Shown: positions 7,325 through 16,093 of the stretch, piece after piece
Layout: each line of letters begins with the position of its first letter
Numbering within the stretch: the first letter of the stretch is position 1
Assembly: GCF_900107245.1 (NCBI RefSeq)
Contig: NZ_FNPG01000025.1
Location: 1-52,333 of the forward strand
Length of the DNA stretch: 52,333 nt
Direction of reading: 5' to 3'
Source: Lachnobacterium bovis DSM 14045
Lineage (GTDB): Bacteria > Bacillota > Clostridia > Lachnospirales > Lachnospiraceae
Translations under genes and position numbers: made by a program
The notes under the pieces: generated by a model
Told to the model about the DNA's origin: nothing
What the model saw: the letters and a program-made list of their open reading frames with translations, nothing else
The model's database searches: none

Positions 7325-9220
7325 ATGAGAATCGAAAAACTTAAAAAATTAATTGATACAGCTAATAGAAAAGAAAAAGCAGATTTATTAATAAGAAATT
7401 GTAATTTAGTAAATGTTTTAACAAGTGAAGTTTATAAAGCAAATATATATGTAACAGATGGTGTAATTGTAGATGTGGAAGAGATAGAAAACAAAGAGGA
7501 AGAAAAAGATGTAAGATACCAAGAAACAGAAAATGTAGCAAGCTCAGAAATAACAGAAAAATCAGCAAGTTCAGAGGAAACGAAAAACGAAGAACTACAA
7601 GCCTACAAGGTTATCGATGCTAACGGAAACTATGCTATCCCTGGGTTAATAGAAGGGCATATTCATATAGAATCATCTTTTGTTACGCCAGAAGAATTTT
7701 CTAGATTGGTCGTACCTCATGGTACAACTACAATTATTGCCGATCCACACGAAATAGTTAATGTATGCGGAAAAGAAGGAATGAAATACATACTTGATGC
7801 AAGTGAATTAGCAGTATTAGATGTCAAATATATGATTCCTTCATGCGTACCTGCGACACCATTTGAAAATAGTGGTGCGGTTTTAGACGCAAATGGTGTA
7901 AAAGAGTTTTTAAAGGATGATAGAGTTATAGGGCTTGGAGAATTTATGAATGCTCCTGGTGTTCTAAATGGAGACGAGGAAGTACTAAAAAAAATAAAAT
8001 ATTCTCTAGATGCTAAAGTTACTATAGATGGGCATGCGCCAGGAATGAAAGGAAACGAACTTAGTGCTTATATTGCAGCTGGTATAGAAACGGATCACGA
8101 ATGTCAGACTGTTGAAGAAATGAGAGAACGACTCAGAAAAGGTATGTATGTTCTTTTAAGACAGGGCTCAGCATGTAAAGATTTAAGAAATTTATTAAAA
8201 GGAGTTACACCTCAAAATTCCAAAAGATGTTTATTATGCTCGGACGATCGTCAACCGGTTTCTATTTTAAAAAAAGGCGATTTAGATGAACACCTAAGAA
8301 TATGTGTAGAAGAAAATATTGATCCAATTATTGCAATTCAAATGGCAACTATCAATGCGGCAGAATGCTATGGCCTTAAAGATAGAGGCGCAATAGCTAT
8401 TGGGAAAAGAGCAGATATTTGTTTAGTTAATAATTTAAAAGAATTTAATATGAAGGATGTTTTTATAGAAGGTGAGCACGTAGCACATGAAGGAAAATAT
8501 TTACGTAAAGTAGAAAGACTAAAATGCAATAACGTTGAAGGAAGTGTCCACGTTAAAGATTTTTCAATTGAAAAATTAAGGATAGAGCCTAAAAATACAA
8601 CCGTTAAAACGACTACAATAGATTTGACACCAGGTAGTATTGTTACATCAAAAGGGCAAGCTTTTATAAAAACTGATGAAAAAGGCGATTTTCTTTTTAA
8701 TGAAAGTGACGATGTTGCTAAGGTAGCTGTAATTGAAAGACATCATGGGACAGGTAATGTTGGAGTAGGATATTTAAGAGGATTTGGAATAAAAAATGGA
8801 GCTATCGCATCGACAATTGCTCATGATTCGCATAATATTATTGTAGTAGGTACGAGTAATATGGAAATTGAGTATGCAGTTAATAAATTAATCGAACAGG
8901 AAGGTGGAGTTGTAGTTAGTAAAAATAATGAGGTATGTGATTCAATTTCTCTTAAAGTCGGAGGCTTGATGAGTGAAGAGAGTGGAGAGATTGTCATGGA
9001 TAAGCTTGATAAGTTGTACAAAACAATAAAGACACAAGTAGGTGTAAAAGAAGGGGTTGATGGAGTTATGTCCTTGGCATTTATGGCCCTTCCGGTAATA
9101 CCTGAAATAAAAATTACGGATAAGGGATTGTTTGATGTAAATAAATTTGAATTTATTCCGGCAATAAAAGAAATAGATTTGGACGTAGATACAGCGATAA
9201 ATTTTTCTGGTATATTCTAA
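7325..9220 (+). CDS. ade: adenine deaminase with an unusual charged N-terminal insertion
   Basis: Amidohydrolase that converts adenine to hypoxanthine and ammonia for purine salvage. Metal-centre motifs are PGLIEGHIHIESSF, ADPHEIVNVCG, DGHAPG and LLCSDDRQP, and the C-terminal domain (GSIVTSKGQAFI, IERHHGTGNVGVGYL, AHDSHNIIVVG) is complete. At 631 residues it is longer than the usual 570-600. The excess is a Glu/Lys/Ser-rich stretch at about residues 55-95 (around ENKEEEKDVRY and SSEITEKSASSEETKNEE) inserted in the N-terminal beta domain before the first metal-binding strand. AGGAAG precedes the ATG. It stands alone and ends before a bidirectional hairpin. Confidence 0.95.
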   Translation: MRIEKLKKLIDTANRKEKADLLIRNCNLVNVLTSEVYKANIYVTDGVIVDVEEIENKEEEKDVRYQETENVASSEITEKSASSEETKNEELQAYKVIDANGNYAIPGLIEGHIHIESSFVTPEEFSRLVVPHGTTTIIADPHEIVNVCGKEGMKYILDASELAVLDVKYMIPSCVPATPFENSGAVLDANGVKEFLKDDRVIGLGEFMNAPGVLNGDEEVLKKIKYSLDAKVTIDGHAPGMKGNELSAYIAAGIETDHECQTVEEMRERLRKGMYVLLRQGSACKDLRNLLKGVTPQNSKRCLLCSDDRQPVSILKKGDLDEHLRICVEENIDPIIAIQMATINAAECYGLKDRGAIAIGKRADICLVNNLKEFNMKDVFIEGEHVAHEGKYLRKVERLKCNNVEGSVHVKDFSIEKLRIEPKNTTVKTTTIDLTPGSIVTSKGQAFIKTDEKGDFLFNESDDVAKVAVIERHHGTGNVGVGYLRGFGIKNGAIASTIAHDSHNIIVVGTSNMEIEYAVNKLIEQEGGVVVSKNNEVCDSISLKVGGLMSEESGEIVMDKLDKLYKTIKTQVGVKEGVDGVMSLAFMALPVIPEIKITDKGLFDVNKFEFIPAIKEIDLDVDTAINFSGIF

Positions 9221-9298
9221 AATGATTTAAATTATAGGAATTAATAGAATAACAAATAAAACAAAACATAAACATAAAACGCATAACAAAAAATAAAG

Positions 9299-9348
9299 AG
9301 GCTATAGAAAATGAAGATGAGGCAAACTCAATTCATAATCTATAGCCT
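9299..9348. terminator. bidirectional hairpin terminator
   Basis: Arms aggctatag (9299-9307) and ctatagcct (9340-9348), extended by one A-T pair, close a 30-base loop; T-rich tracts follow on both strands. It separates convergent ade and the DUF4234 gene. Confidence 0.65.
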
Positions 9349-9389
9349 TTATTTAAAGTAGTGTAAAATTGTTCTTATATATAGCAATA

Positions 9390-9797
9390 TTAGAACATTT
9401 TTTGGTTATTCATGTTGTTTAATCCCTGGTTATATGCGATTGAAAGACTATTTAAGTTTTTGAACAATAAAACTAAATTGATAATACTACCAAATGGAAT
9501 GAAACAAAGAAGAAGGTAAACAATACCAGATTCTCCAATATATACATTGTATCTTTCACCGTTTCTTTGTAATCTGTCACCTACTCTGTAAAACCAATAT
9601 ACTGAGTAGATTCCGCAAGTAAGGATAGTTAAAAGAATAAACATACCTATTCCAGCACAATCTTTTTCACCATCACCAGCACAAATAATGTTTGTGTCGT
9701 TTGCAATTCTGCTGTAAACAATTAAAGTATAAATTCCACAAGTTACAAAACCGAGTAAAATAGCAACTAGTGCATTTCTGTTTTCTTCTAAATACAT
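9390..9797 (-). CDS. DUF4234-type small membrane protein
   Basis: A 135-residue integral membrane protein with three or four predicted helices. A repeated motif is visible: FVTCGIYTLIVYSRI near residues 17-31 and ILTCGIYSVYWFYRVGD near 58-74, typical of DUF4234, followed by a third hydrophobic span GIVYLLLCFIPFGSIINLVLLF. The C terminus is Asn-rich and soluble. Function of the family is unknown. AGGAGGA sits eight bases before the ATG, and the start lies inside the 3' end of the upstream DUF2752 gene, so the two are translationally coupled. Confidence 0.8.
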   Translation of the reverse strand: MYLEENRNALVAILLGFVTCGIYTLIVYSRIANDTNIICAGDGEKDCAGIGMFILLTILTCGIYSVYWFYRVGDRLQRNGERYNVYIGESGIVYLLLCFIPFGSIINLVLLFKNLNSLSIAYNQGLNNMNNQKMF

Positions 9798-10222
9798 AAA
9801 ATATTCCTCCTGATATAAATATAAATTTTAAAAAAAACACCTCTGTCTATATTTATACTTACAATCGGGTTATTATTATCCAATAATCTAATAATATAAA
9901 CTACAAGTATAAGTGTTGTATTAAAAAACATCAAATATTTGTATAATTTTTTAGGAATTTTTTCCTTAAAAATTTCTATAAGAAGAACAATCGGTACGAT
10001 CCAAAACAATGGATGATAATAAAAAGCATCTGAAAAATTAAAATGCAAAACAGATAACCATGCACGAGTCATTCCGCAACCAGGACATGAAATTCCAGTT
10101 AGAAATTTAATAGGGCATCCTATTTTTGTGAAATGTAGAAACATACAAATCGCAATAAAAATTAATATTAATTTAATGTAGCTAATAATATTTTTTTTAG
10201 GTATTTTTTTCATAATTAACAT
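9788..10222 (-). CDS. DUF2752 membrane protein
   Basis: A 144-residue membrane protein with helices near residues 13-31, 60-76 and 88-108. The family hallmark is the Cys-rich segment IGCPIKFLTGISCPGCGMTR followed by AWLSVLHFNF and YYHPLF. The DUF2752 role is not known; the conserved cysteines may bind a metal or form disulfides. It overlaps the DUF4234 gene by 10 bases and lies upstream of it. No good ribosome site precedes the ATG at 10222; an ATG four codons in (MKKIPKKN) is the alternative. The C-terminal 20 residues, translated over the next gene's start region, are atypical for the family. Confidence 0.8.
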   Translation of the reverse strand: MLIMKKIPKKNIISYIKLILIFIAICMFLHFTKIGCPIKFLTGISCPGCGMTRAWLSVLHFNFSDAFYYHPLFWIVPIVLLIEIFKEKIPKKLYKYLMFFNTTLILVVYIIRLLDNNNPIVSINIDRGVFFKIYIYIRRNILCI

Positions 10223-10421
10223 ATTAGCATATTTAGATATGAGAATAAATATGAAAATAATAAAAATAAATATTTTATAAATTTATTATAAAAATTAAGT
10301 AAATTAATCTAAAAATAAGGTAAAAAATAATAAAACAAAGATTATATAATAGAAAATTAATGTAAAGAAATATAAAAAAGTATTAATTTCATTGTAAAAA
10401 TATAATATTTCTAAAGATTTG

Positions 10422-10450
10422 TTGACATAAGCAAAGGGGTATGATATTAT
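10422..10450 (+). promoter_or_regulatory. sigma-A type promoter of the NlpC/P60 gene
   Basis: TTGACA (10422-10427), 17-base spacer, TATTAT (10445-10450). The transcript would start near 10457 and give a leader of about 60 bases before the GGAGG at 10507. The rest of the 294-base gap from 10223 is AT-rich with nothing else recognised. Confidence 0.75.
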
Positions 10451-10516
10451 TATTTTCGTAATAAATGTAATATATTTGTAACATTTTGAAAGAAATACTT
10501 GATTTTGGAGGATATA

Positions 10517-11605
10517 ATGTTCAGAAAAACGACAAGAGTAGCGACTTGTATTATTGCAGCTTCGGTTACACTTGGATGCTTTAATGTAGCAAATGTAAAT
10601 GCAGCAACGACATCTAAGAAGACAAGTTCTACAAATGTAACACAAGAGAAATTACCAATTGCAGGCTTTTCTCTTGCAGTCTCATCAACATTAGATGGTA
10701 AGGACAGCAACAGTATTGAGACTCCTAGAGAAAGTGTTAAATCAGCAGCAGTGGTACAAACAAGTGATAAGGTTATTGTTTATCAAAATAATGATGACAA
10801 ATCACAAGAAGTTGGAAAGCTTTATAATAATAACCTAGTTGAAATTATTTCTAATAAGAAAGGATGGGCTAAGGTCATATCTAGAAATTTAACAGGTTAT
10901 GTTAAGAGTGACTGTTTAAAAAGCGACAAATCATTACTAGAAAGCGCAGCAAAGAAGACAGCCAAGGTTAAAACTGAAACTTTAAAACTTCGTGAGAATT
11001 CGTCTACAGATTCTAGAGTAATTAGTTTACTTGGAATCAATGAAGTGTATGTTATTACGAATGATTCTGTTACAGGTTGGGTCAAAATAAATACACCTGC
11101 AGGGGAAGGCTTTGTTTCGGCTGAGTTTGTAGATGTTACAAAAGAGTATACATACGGAGAGACATTACAGGAAGAAAAAGATAGATTACAAAAAGAGGCA
11201 GAAGCAGCGGCAGCACAGAAAAAAGCTGAAGAAGAAGCCGCAGCAGCCGAATACGCTAGAACACATGGTAATCAGGCAGCATTGTCTTTTGCACAACAAT
11301 ATGTTGGTAACAGATATGTCTGGGGTGGTACTAGCTTAACAAACGGAATAGATTGTTCCGGATATGTAATGCAAGTTTTTGCAAAATATGGAGTGAGTTT
11401 ACCACATAGTTCAGCTGCAATCAGAGGATACGGTAAGGCCGTTAAAGCATCTGAGATGCAACCTGGTGACGTAGTTTGTTACGAGGGACACGTTGGTATT
11501 TATGCTGGTAACGGTAGATTATTAAGTGCCTTAAACTCTAGAAAAGGTATTACATATTGTTCAGTTAATTACAAACCGATCATTACGGTTCGTCGTATGT
11601 TATAG
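10517..11605 (+). CDS. secreted NlpC/P60 peptidoglycan endopeptidase with two SH3b domains
   Basis: A 362-residue exported wall hydrolase. A signal peptide spans residues 1-29 (cleavage after NVNA), two bacterial SH3 domains follow (about 75-135, with VIVYQNNDDKSQEVGKLY; and 148-210, with LKLREN, GWVKINTPAGEGFV), then an Ala/Glu/Lys coiled linker (about 215-250), then NlpC/P60 (about 255-362). The catalytic Cys280 is in GIDCSGYV and the His325 in EGHVGIYAG. The third triad residue, normally His 12 positions after the second, is Ser337 (RLLSALN). Such enzymes cut gamma-D-Glu-diaminoacid bonds in cell division or turnover. The ATG at 10517 follows GGAGG and gives the correct signal peptide. Monocistronic: own promoter and terminator. 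Confidence 0.93.
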   Translation: MFRKTTRVATCIIAASVTLGCFNVANVNAATTSKKTSSTNVTQEKLPIAGFSLAVSSTLDGKDSNSIETPRESVKSAAVVQTSDKVIVYQNNDDKSQEVGKLYNNNLVEIISNKKGWAKVISRNLTGYVKSDCLKSDKSLLESAAKKTAKVKTETLKLRENSSTDSRVISLLGINEVYVITNDSVTGWVKINTPAGEGFVSAEFVDVTKEYTYGETLQEEKDRLQKEAEAAAAQKKAEEEAAAAEYARTHGNQAALSFAQQYVGNRYVWGGTSLTNGIDCSGYVMQVFAKYGVSLPHSSAAIRGYGKAVKASEMQPGDVVCYEGHVGIYAGNGRLLSALNSRKGITYCSVNYKPIITVRRML

Positions 11606-11686
11606 TACATCCACTTTAAAGTTGTACTTCAATCCCCTATCATATTCACATACGATTGTACCGAATGAATATAGAGCAACATGATA

Positions 11687-11726
11687 AAATGGCTATCGCG
11701 ACGTAACATCAGCGATAGCCATTTTT
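11687..11726. terminator. strong bidirectional terminator
   Basis: A 13-bp perfect stem, aaatggctatcgc / gcgatagccattt, with a 12-base loop followed by TT(T) on both strands. It closes the NlpC/P60 gene and the convergent hydE. Confidence 0.9.
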
Positions 11727-11821
11727 ATGCAGTGAATATTTTATTTTTACACTTGTGTTTGCGTTTTTTTATTTTTCGAAATTTTAACAGTGTAATTGTT
11801 TGATAATTAATTTTTTAATAG

Positions 11822-12895
11822 TTATTTAGGGAGACAATCTACAAAAGGATATTTAGCGACATCTCCTCTAGAATCAAGAACTCTAAACCCATATTCTTTT
11901 AAATTCTTTACAAGGGAAGCCTTAAATTCAGCGGCTTCGTTCCCACTACATAGTTTATTGTCATATAATAAATATTTTTTTCGAACTTTTGCGGGTGATA
12001 AGTTAGGCATCATTACATTTGCTCCAGACAAGAATCCATTGATTTGGCCATTAGGGTCAATGGTGCCAAGTGATGTTGTTGCTGGTAGCAATACATTAGG
12101 AATCATTATTCTAAGTAAAGCCAGTAGAAATAATGTAGTCCTTGCAGTACCGGATTGTTCATTTGCAAAAGGTGTTGAATGATGCACGATGTAGGGCCCA
12201 ATTCCTACCATATCAGGCTGTAGTTCTTTAATAAAAATAAAATCTTCAGCTAATGTTTTAGGGGTTTGAAATGGTGATTCAACCATAAATCCTGTTCCAA
12301 CTTGATAACCTATTTTTTTAAGGTTATAAAGGCATTCAATTCTATTTTTAAAACTCATAGAGTTTGGATGTAATTTATAATAGTGAGATTCATTGGCAGT
12401 TTCATGGCGAAGTAGATATCTATCCGCGCCAGCTTCGAAATATTTTTTATATTGCTGATAAGTTTTTTCACCTATTGATAATGTAACTGCCACGTCCGGG
12501 TAATGTTCTTTAATTGAAGAAATAATATCGCATAAAATATCGTCAGTATAGTATAAGTCCTCCCCACCTTGTAATACGAATGTTCTATAACCAAGAGAAT
12601 ATCCCTTAGCACAACATTCTAAAATGTTTTCTTTTGATAAACGATATCTTTCAGCATTAGAATTGCTTCTTCGAATACCACAATAAAGGCAATCGTTTTT
12701 ACAAAAATTTGATATTTCGATTAGTCCTCTAAGAAATATGTTTTTTCCGTACCATTCATCTCGAATTTTGCAAGCTAAAGAGCGTGCATATTCGATATCC
12801 TCATCATTAAATGTTTCAAATAAAGAAATGAATTCTTCTTTTGAAAGTTCCTTTGTTTTATTAAGTTTGTCGATTAATAATATATTTTTTCCCAT
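11822..12895 (-). CDS. hydE: [FeFe]-hydrogenase maturation radical SAM protein HydE
   Basis: A 357-residue radical SAM enzyme that acts in building the dithiomethylamine/CN/CO cofactor of [FeFe]-hydrogenase. The cluster motif is CKNDCLYCGIRR (CxxxCxxC) near residues 60-70, preceded by IFLRGLIEISNFC; downstream are FVLQGGED, LLRHETANE, MVESPFQTP and LPATTSLGTIDPNGQ, all family signatures. Length matches HydE (about 350). HydF, HydG and the hydrogenase itself are not in the window, so the maturation genes are dispersed here. The start at 12895 (MGKNILL) is favoured over an upstream TTG; neither has a clear ribosome site. It lies 60 bases downstream of the DUF2798 gene and may be read with it. 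Confidence 0.92.
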   Translation of the reverse strand: MGKNILLIDKLNKTKELSKEEFISLFETFNDEDIEYARSLACKIRDEWYGKNIFLRGLIEISNFCKNDCLYCGIRRSNSNAERYRLSKENILECCAKGYSLGYRTFVLQGGEDLYYTDDILCDIISSIKEHYPDVAVTLSIGEKTYQQYKKYFEAGADRYLLRHETANESHYYKLHPNSMSFKNRIECLYNLKKIGYQVGTGFMVESPFQTPKTLAEDFIFIKELQPDMVGIGPYIVHHSTPFANEQSGTARTTLFLLALLRIMIPNVLLPATTSLGTIDPNGQINGFLSGANVMMPNLSPAKVRKKYLLYDNKLCSGNEAAEFKASLVKNLKEYGFRVLDSRGDVAKYPFVDCLPK

Positions 12896-12955
12896 AAAAT
12901 AAGTATGGCACAAAGATAATTATTAATCAATTATTCTCTAATAAAAAATGAATTA

Positions 12956-13423
12956 TTAATTCTTGTTAATTAGTGATAATGATGAGTTGAAAATCCATCT
13001 TACGAGTGGTCCGGCAAAGAAAATCTGCCAGAACAATGCCATTGGAAAGTTAAAAACGCTAGTTTGCAACCATACAGCAATAAATTGCACACCTGCATGT
13101 TTGAATAAAATAGTTGCAATTAGACTCATGATAGGGCACATTAAGCATACAATCATAGATGAAATTGCCAATAATATAAAAATTGGTTTGTCTTCAGGTG
13201 ATACGAATTTGAATGCTAACGCTTTTGCTAGTTTTCCAACTAAAAAGAATTCTAATACAAAAGCAATTGGCCACATGATTATGATTTCATGAAAGGCAAT
13301 TAAGAAAACATCATTAGATAATCCTGATTTTTCAAGCGATATGTTATAGCAAATCATTGCATAAACCATGACAAAAGCCATAAGTGCTGTGAAAAAAATG
13401 TCTTGTAATTTTGTTTTTGGCAT
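12956..13423 (-). CDS. DUF2798-type four-helix membrane protein
   Basis: A 155-residue membrane protein with four predicted helices (about 9-26, 41-60, 80-105, 120-142). The duplicated pattern TALMAFVMVYAMICYN and SLIATILFKHAG plus FHEIIIMWPIAFVLEFF is typical of DUF2798 proteins. Function unknown. AAAGGAGAAT precedes the ATG. It is upstream of hydE on the same strand; a functional link is not known. Confidence 0.75.
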   Translation of the reverse strand: MPKTKLQDIFFTALMAFVMVYAMICYNISLEKSGLSNDVFLIAFHEIIIMWPIAFVLEFFLVGKLAKALAFKFVSPEDKPIFILLAISSMIVCLMCPIMSLIATILFKHAGVQFIAVWLQTSVFNFPMALFWQIFFAGPLVRWIFNSSLSLINKN

Positions 13424-13578
13424 AAATATTCTCCTTTAAAAAATTTACTTAGATAAATTGTGTTGTTCAAAGTGTTTCCAATTATACCAAAATACCTATT
13501 TGATTTGTAACGACTCTATGATACACTTTTAAAAGAAAAAAAGTCAAGAAAAATTTTATTAATTTTTAGGGTGGTAGT

Positions 13579-14487
13579 ATGGAATTTATAAGTTTATCAC
13601 AAAGTTTAAAAAAACAATTTAATACAAAAGTTTATAAGATTTCGCTTACAAGCGGGTGCACTTGTCCTAATAGAGACGGTAAAATAAGTTATGGTGGATG
13701 CACCTTTTGCTCAGAAGGTGGTTCAGGAGATTTTGCTGCTCCATTTATACCGATTGATGAACAAATTGAGGTTGCAAAAGCAAGGGTAAATAATAAGTTT
13801 TCAAATAGAATTGCCGTAGAGGATAGAAAATACATTGCGTATTTTCAATCATTTACTAATACATATGGTGATGTTGATTTTTTGAAAAAAATATATATGC
13901 AGGCAATAAAACGAGATGAAATAGTGGCATTGTCAATTGGAACTAGGCCAGATTGTATAGATGATAAAATTTTAAAGATGCTGGAAGAATTGAATCAGAT
14001 TAAGCCTGTATGGGTTGAACTAGGCTTACAGACAATTCATGAGGAAACTGCAAAGAGAATAAATAGAGGATATACTCTTTCAGTTTTTGAAAATGCATAT
14101 TTAAAATTAAAAAAAATAGGTGTTACGGTGGTCGTGCACGTAATTTTGGGTTTGCCAAGAGAGAGTGAAAAAGATATTTTAGAAACAGTTTCTTATTTGG
14201 CAAAGTTATCACCTAAATTAGATGGGATTAAATTGCAGTTGCTCCATGTTTTAAAAAATACTAAATTAGCTAAAGAATATGAAGAAAATCCGTTTAAGGT
14301 TTTTACTTTAGAAGAATATGTAGATTTGGTCGTTAAGTGTTTAAGAATTTTGCCAGAGGATATTGTGGTTCACAGGATAACAGGAGATGGTCCTAAAAAA
14401 CTTTTAATAGCACCGCTTTGGAGTGCAGATAAAAAGAGGGTGTTAAATGCTTTAAATAAAGCAATCCGAGAGGCAGATCGTAGCTAA
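13579..14487 (+). CDS. YtqA-like radical SAM protein (TIGR01212 type)
   Basis: A 302-residue radical SAM protein of the YtqA group, cytosolic, substrate unknown. The cluster region reads VYKISLTSGCTCPNRDG and then GGCTFCSEGG, giving the unusual widely spaced Cys arrangement of this family in place of CxxxCxxC. Other conserved stretches are YFQSFTNTYG, IGTRPDCI, WVELGLQTIHEETA and LLHVLKNTKLAKEYE near the end, where substrate-side residues usually lie. GGGTGG precedes the ATG. No operon partner: 92-base and longer gaps to both neighbours. The following 189 bases hold AT-rich repeats of 'agtag/taataaat' type and a promoter for the next gene. Confidence 0.9.
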   Translation: MEFISLSQSLKKQFNTKVYKISLTSGCTCPNRDGKISYGGCTFCSEGGSGDFAAPFIPIDEQIEVAKARVNNKFSNRIAVEDRKYIAYFQSFTNTYGDVDFLKKIYMQAIKRDEIVALSIGTRPDCIDDKILKMLEELNQIKPVWVELGLQTIHEETAKRINRGYTLSVFENAYLKLKKIGVTVVVHVILGLPRESEKDILETVSYLAKLSPKLDGIKLQLLHVLKNTKLAKEYEENPFKVFTLEEYVDLVVKCLRILPEDIVVHRITGDGPKKLLIAPLWSADKKRVLNALNKAIREADRS

Positions 14488-14676
14488 TAAATCGCAACTA
14501 GTAGATTATAAGTAGTAAATCATAATTAGTAGAGTCTGACTAATAAATTGTAAATTGGTTGATGATAAAATATATCTGAAATTATTCTTAAACATTATAA
14601 AATGTACTGAAAAGTCACAATAAAACTGTTAGAATTAGGGTATAAATACAAATATTATGTATTGGAGAGTGAAATT

Positions 14677-15855
14677 ATGTTGACAGTAAGTACATTAGGA
14701 CGTTTTCATATGATGTTAGATGGAAAGGTTCTAAAAGAAAAAGATATAGATGATAGAGATGAATTACGCCTTTTACTTTTTTTGATTTTGAATAGAAAAA
14801 AAAGATTAATGGATGTCCAACTTAGTATAGCACTTTGGAATCAGGATGCTTTTTCTTCATCACGAACTATAGAAGAAATTTTTAATAGTCTGCAAACAAA
14901 ATTAAAAAATAAATTTGGAGATATTATATTTGTAATTCATAAGAATAATATTTATAAATGGAATGATGAAATTAAAGTCAACTTTGATGGTGAGCAGTTT
15001 GGAAAGCTTGTTACGGAGGCTTTATCAGAGTGCGATTTGCAGTCTGCAATTGAAATGTATGAGAGAGCGTTGACTTTTTATAAAGGTGATTTTATGCCGG
15101 AGTATATAGATACTAGTTGGATTTCGATAAGAAATTCTTTTTATCATAACTTGTTCGTTTCGGCAGTTCGAGGTTTGGCGGAGTATTATTGTATAACGGA
15201 GCAGTACGAAGAGATTGAAGAGTTGTGTCATAGTGCGCTTCTAATTGAAAATTCTGATGATTTATTATATGGTTATTTGATAAAAGCTTACGTAAGAAAG
15301 GGAAGTATTTCCCTGGCTATGGAGTGCTATGAACAAGCTAAAATTGTTATGGAACAGAAGATGAAAATCAAGACGTCTGGCATTTTAGATAAGGTTTACA
15401 AGGAATTCATTGTTACAAACAAAGATGAAACAAGTAAAGAAATTTCAATGGAATATATAGAAGCCTTAGAAAATCAAGACATTGGAGTTTTTGAATGTAG
15501 TTATCCTATTTTCAGGGAAATGTATAAAATTGAGGTTACAGAAAGTATACGTTATAAAAGAGAGTCGCAAGTCCTTTTAGTTAAGGTCGAGGAATTTGAT
15601 GAAAATCTGTATCCAAATGCCATAACGGATTTAGAGCAGGCAATTCGTGAATCTCTTAGAGAAGGCGATGTGATTTCTACATTTAAGAAAAACCAATATA
15701 TTATTTTGTTATCAAGATGTAATTATGAGCAAAGTATGTTGGTTGCAAATAGAATATTGTCCCGCCTATACAATGATGATCCTTGGTATTCAGAGTCTAT
15801 TATAAAGATTTCGTTTGAGTCACAATCAGTTAATGAAACGAATTTGTTGGATTGA
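14677..15855 (+). CDS. BTAD/SARP-like transcriptional regulator with degenerate GGDEF-like C-terminus
   Basis: A 392-residue DNA-binding regulator. Residues 1-95 look like an OmpR/SARP winged helix (MLTVSTLGRFHMMLDGKVL, LRLLLFLILNRKKRLMDVQLS), 100-250 form a bacterial transcriptional activator (BTAD) TPR-like domain (AIEMYERALTFYKGDFMPEY, IRNSFYHNLFVSAVRGLAEYY, YLIKAYVRKGSISLAMECYE), and about 290-385 resemble a decayed GGDEF fold (SLREGDVISTFKKNQYIILL in place of a GGDEF turn). The catalytic signature is gone, so it may only sense a ligand or mediate contacts. The start at 14677 follows GGAGAG; an in-frame ATG at 14662 overlaps that site. It is upstream of the GH43 arabinanase and could control it, but a terminator separates them. 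Confidence 0.85.
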   Translation: MLTVSTLGRFHMMLDGKVLKEKDIDDRDELRLLLFLILNRKKRLMDVQLSIALWNQDAFSSSRTIEEIFNSLQTKLKNKFGDIIFVIHKNNIYKWNDEIKVNFDGEQFGKLVTEALSECDLQSAIEMYERALTFYKGDFMPEYIDTSWISIRNSFYHNLFVSAVRGLAEYYCITEQYEEIEELCHSALLIENSDDLLYGYLIKAYVRKGSISLAMECYEQAKIVMEQKMKIKTSGILDKVYKEFIVTNKDETSKEISMEYIEALENQDIGVFECSYPIFREMYKIEVTESIRYKRESQVLLVKVEEFDENLYPNAITDLEQAIRESLREGDVISTFKKNQYIILLSRCNYEQSMLVANRILSRLYNDDPWYSESIIKISFESQSVNETNLLD

Positions 15856-15881
15856 TAAAAATGATAAATTTATTAGTTTTT

Positions 15882-15918
15882 AAGCAGATGTGTAATTATG
15901 ACATGTCTGCTTTTTTTA
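15882..15918 (+). terminator. rho-independent terminator after the BTAD regulator
   Basis: Stem aagcagatgtg (15882-15892) with catgtctgctt (15902-15912), using two G-U pairs, followed by a run of T. Confidence 0.85.
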
Positions 15919-15993
15919 TTATGCAATGTGTTTAAATAATAATAAAATATTTTATGCAAAACTTAAGAAAAAAATAATTGCGCGATATATCCA

Positions 15994-16020
15994 TTGACAA
16001 TAGGATTGTTTGAGTATAAT
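15994..16020 (+). promoter_or_regulatory. promoter of the GH43 gene
   Basis: TTGACA (15994-15999) and a perfect TATAAT (16015-16020). The spacer is only 15 bases, shorter than the usual 17, which may make it dependent on an activator. Leader length to the start codon would be about 125 bases. Confidence 0.55.
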
Positions 16021-16077
16021 TTATTAATTAAGAGTTATCGTTTTAAGACAATGAGAAATAGTTTAATCATATCTAAA

Positions 16078-16093
16078 TTAAACTTAAGTTTAA
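16078..16093. promoter_or_regulatory. 16-bp perfect palindrome, operator candidate before the GH43 gene
   Basis: TTAAACTTAAGTTTAA is a perfect dyad located about 50 bases downstream of the predicted transcription start and 58 bases before the start codon. A partial inverted match to its flank (ttatcgttttaag at 16035-16047 against aacgataa at 16092-16099) could extend it into a larger hairpin. It does not match AraR or cre consensus. Repressor unknown. Confidence 0.5.
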
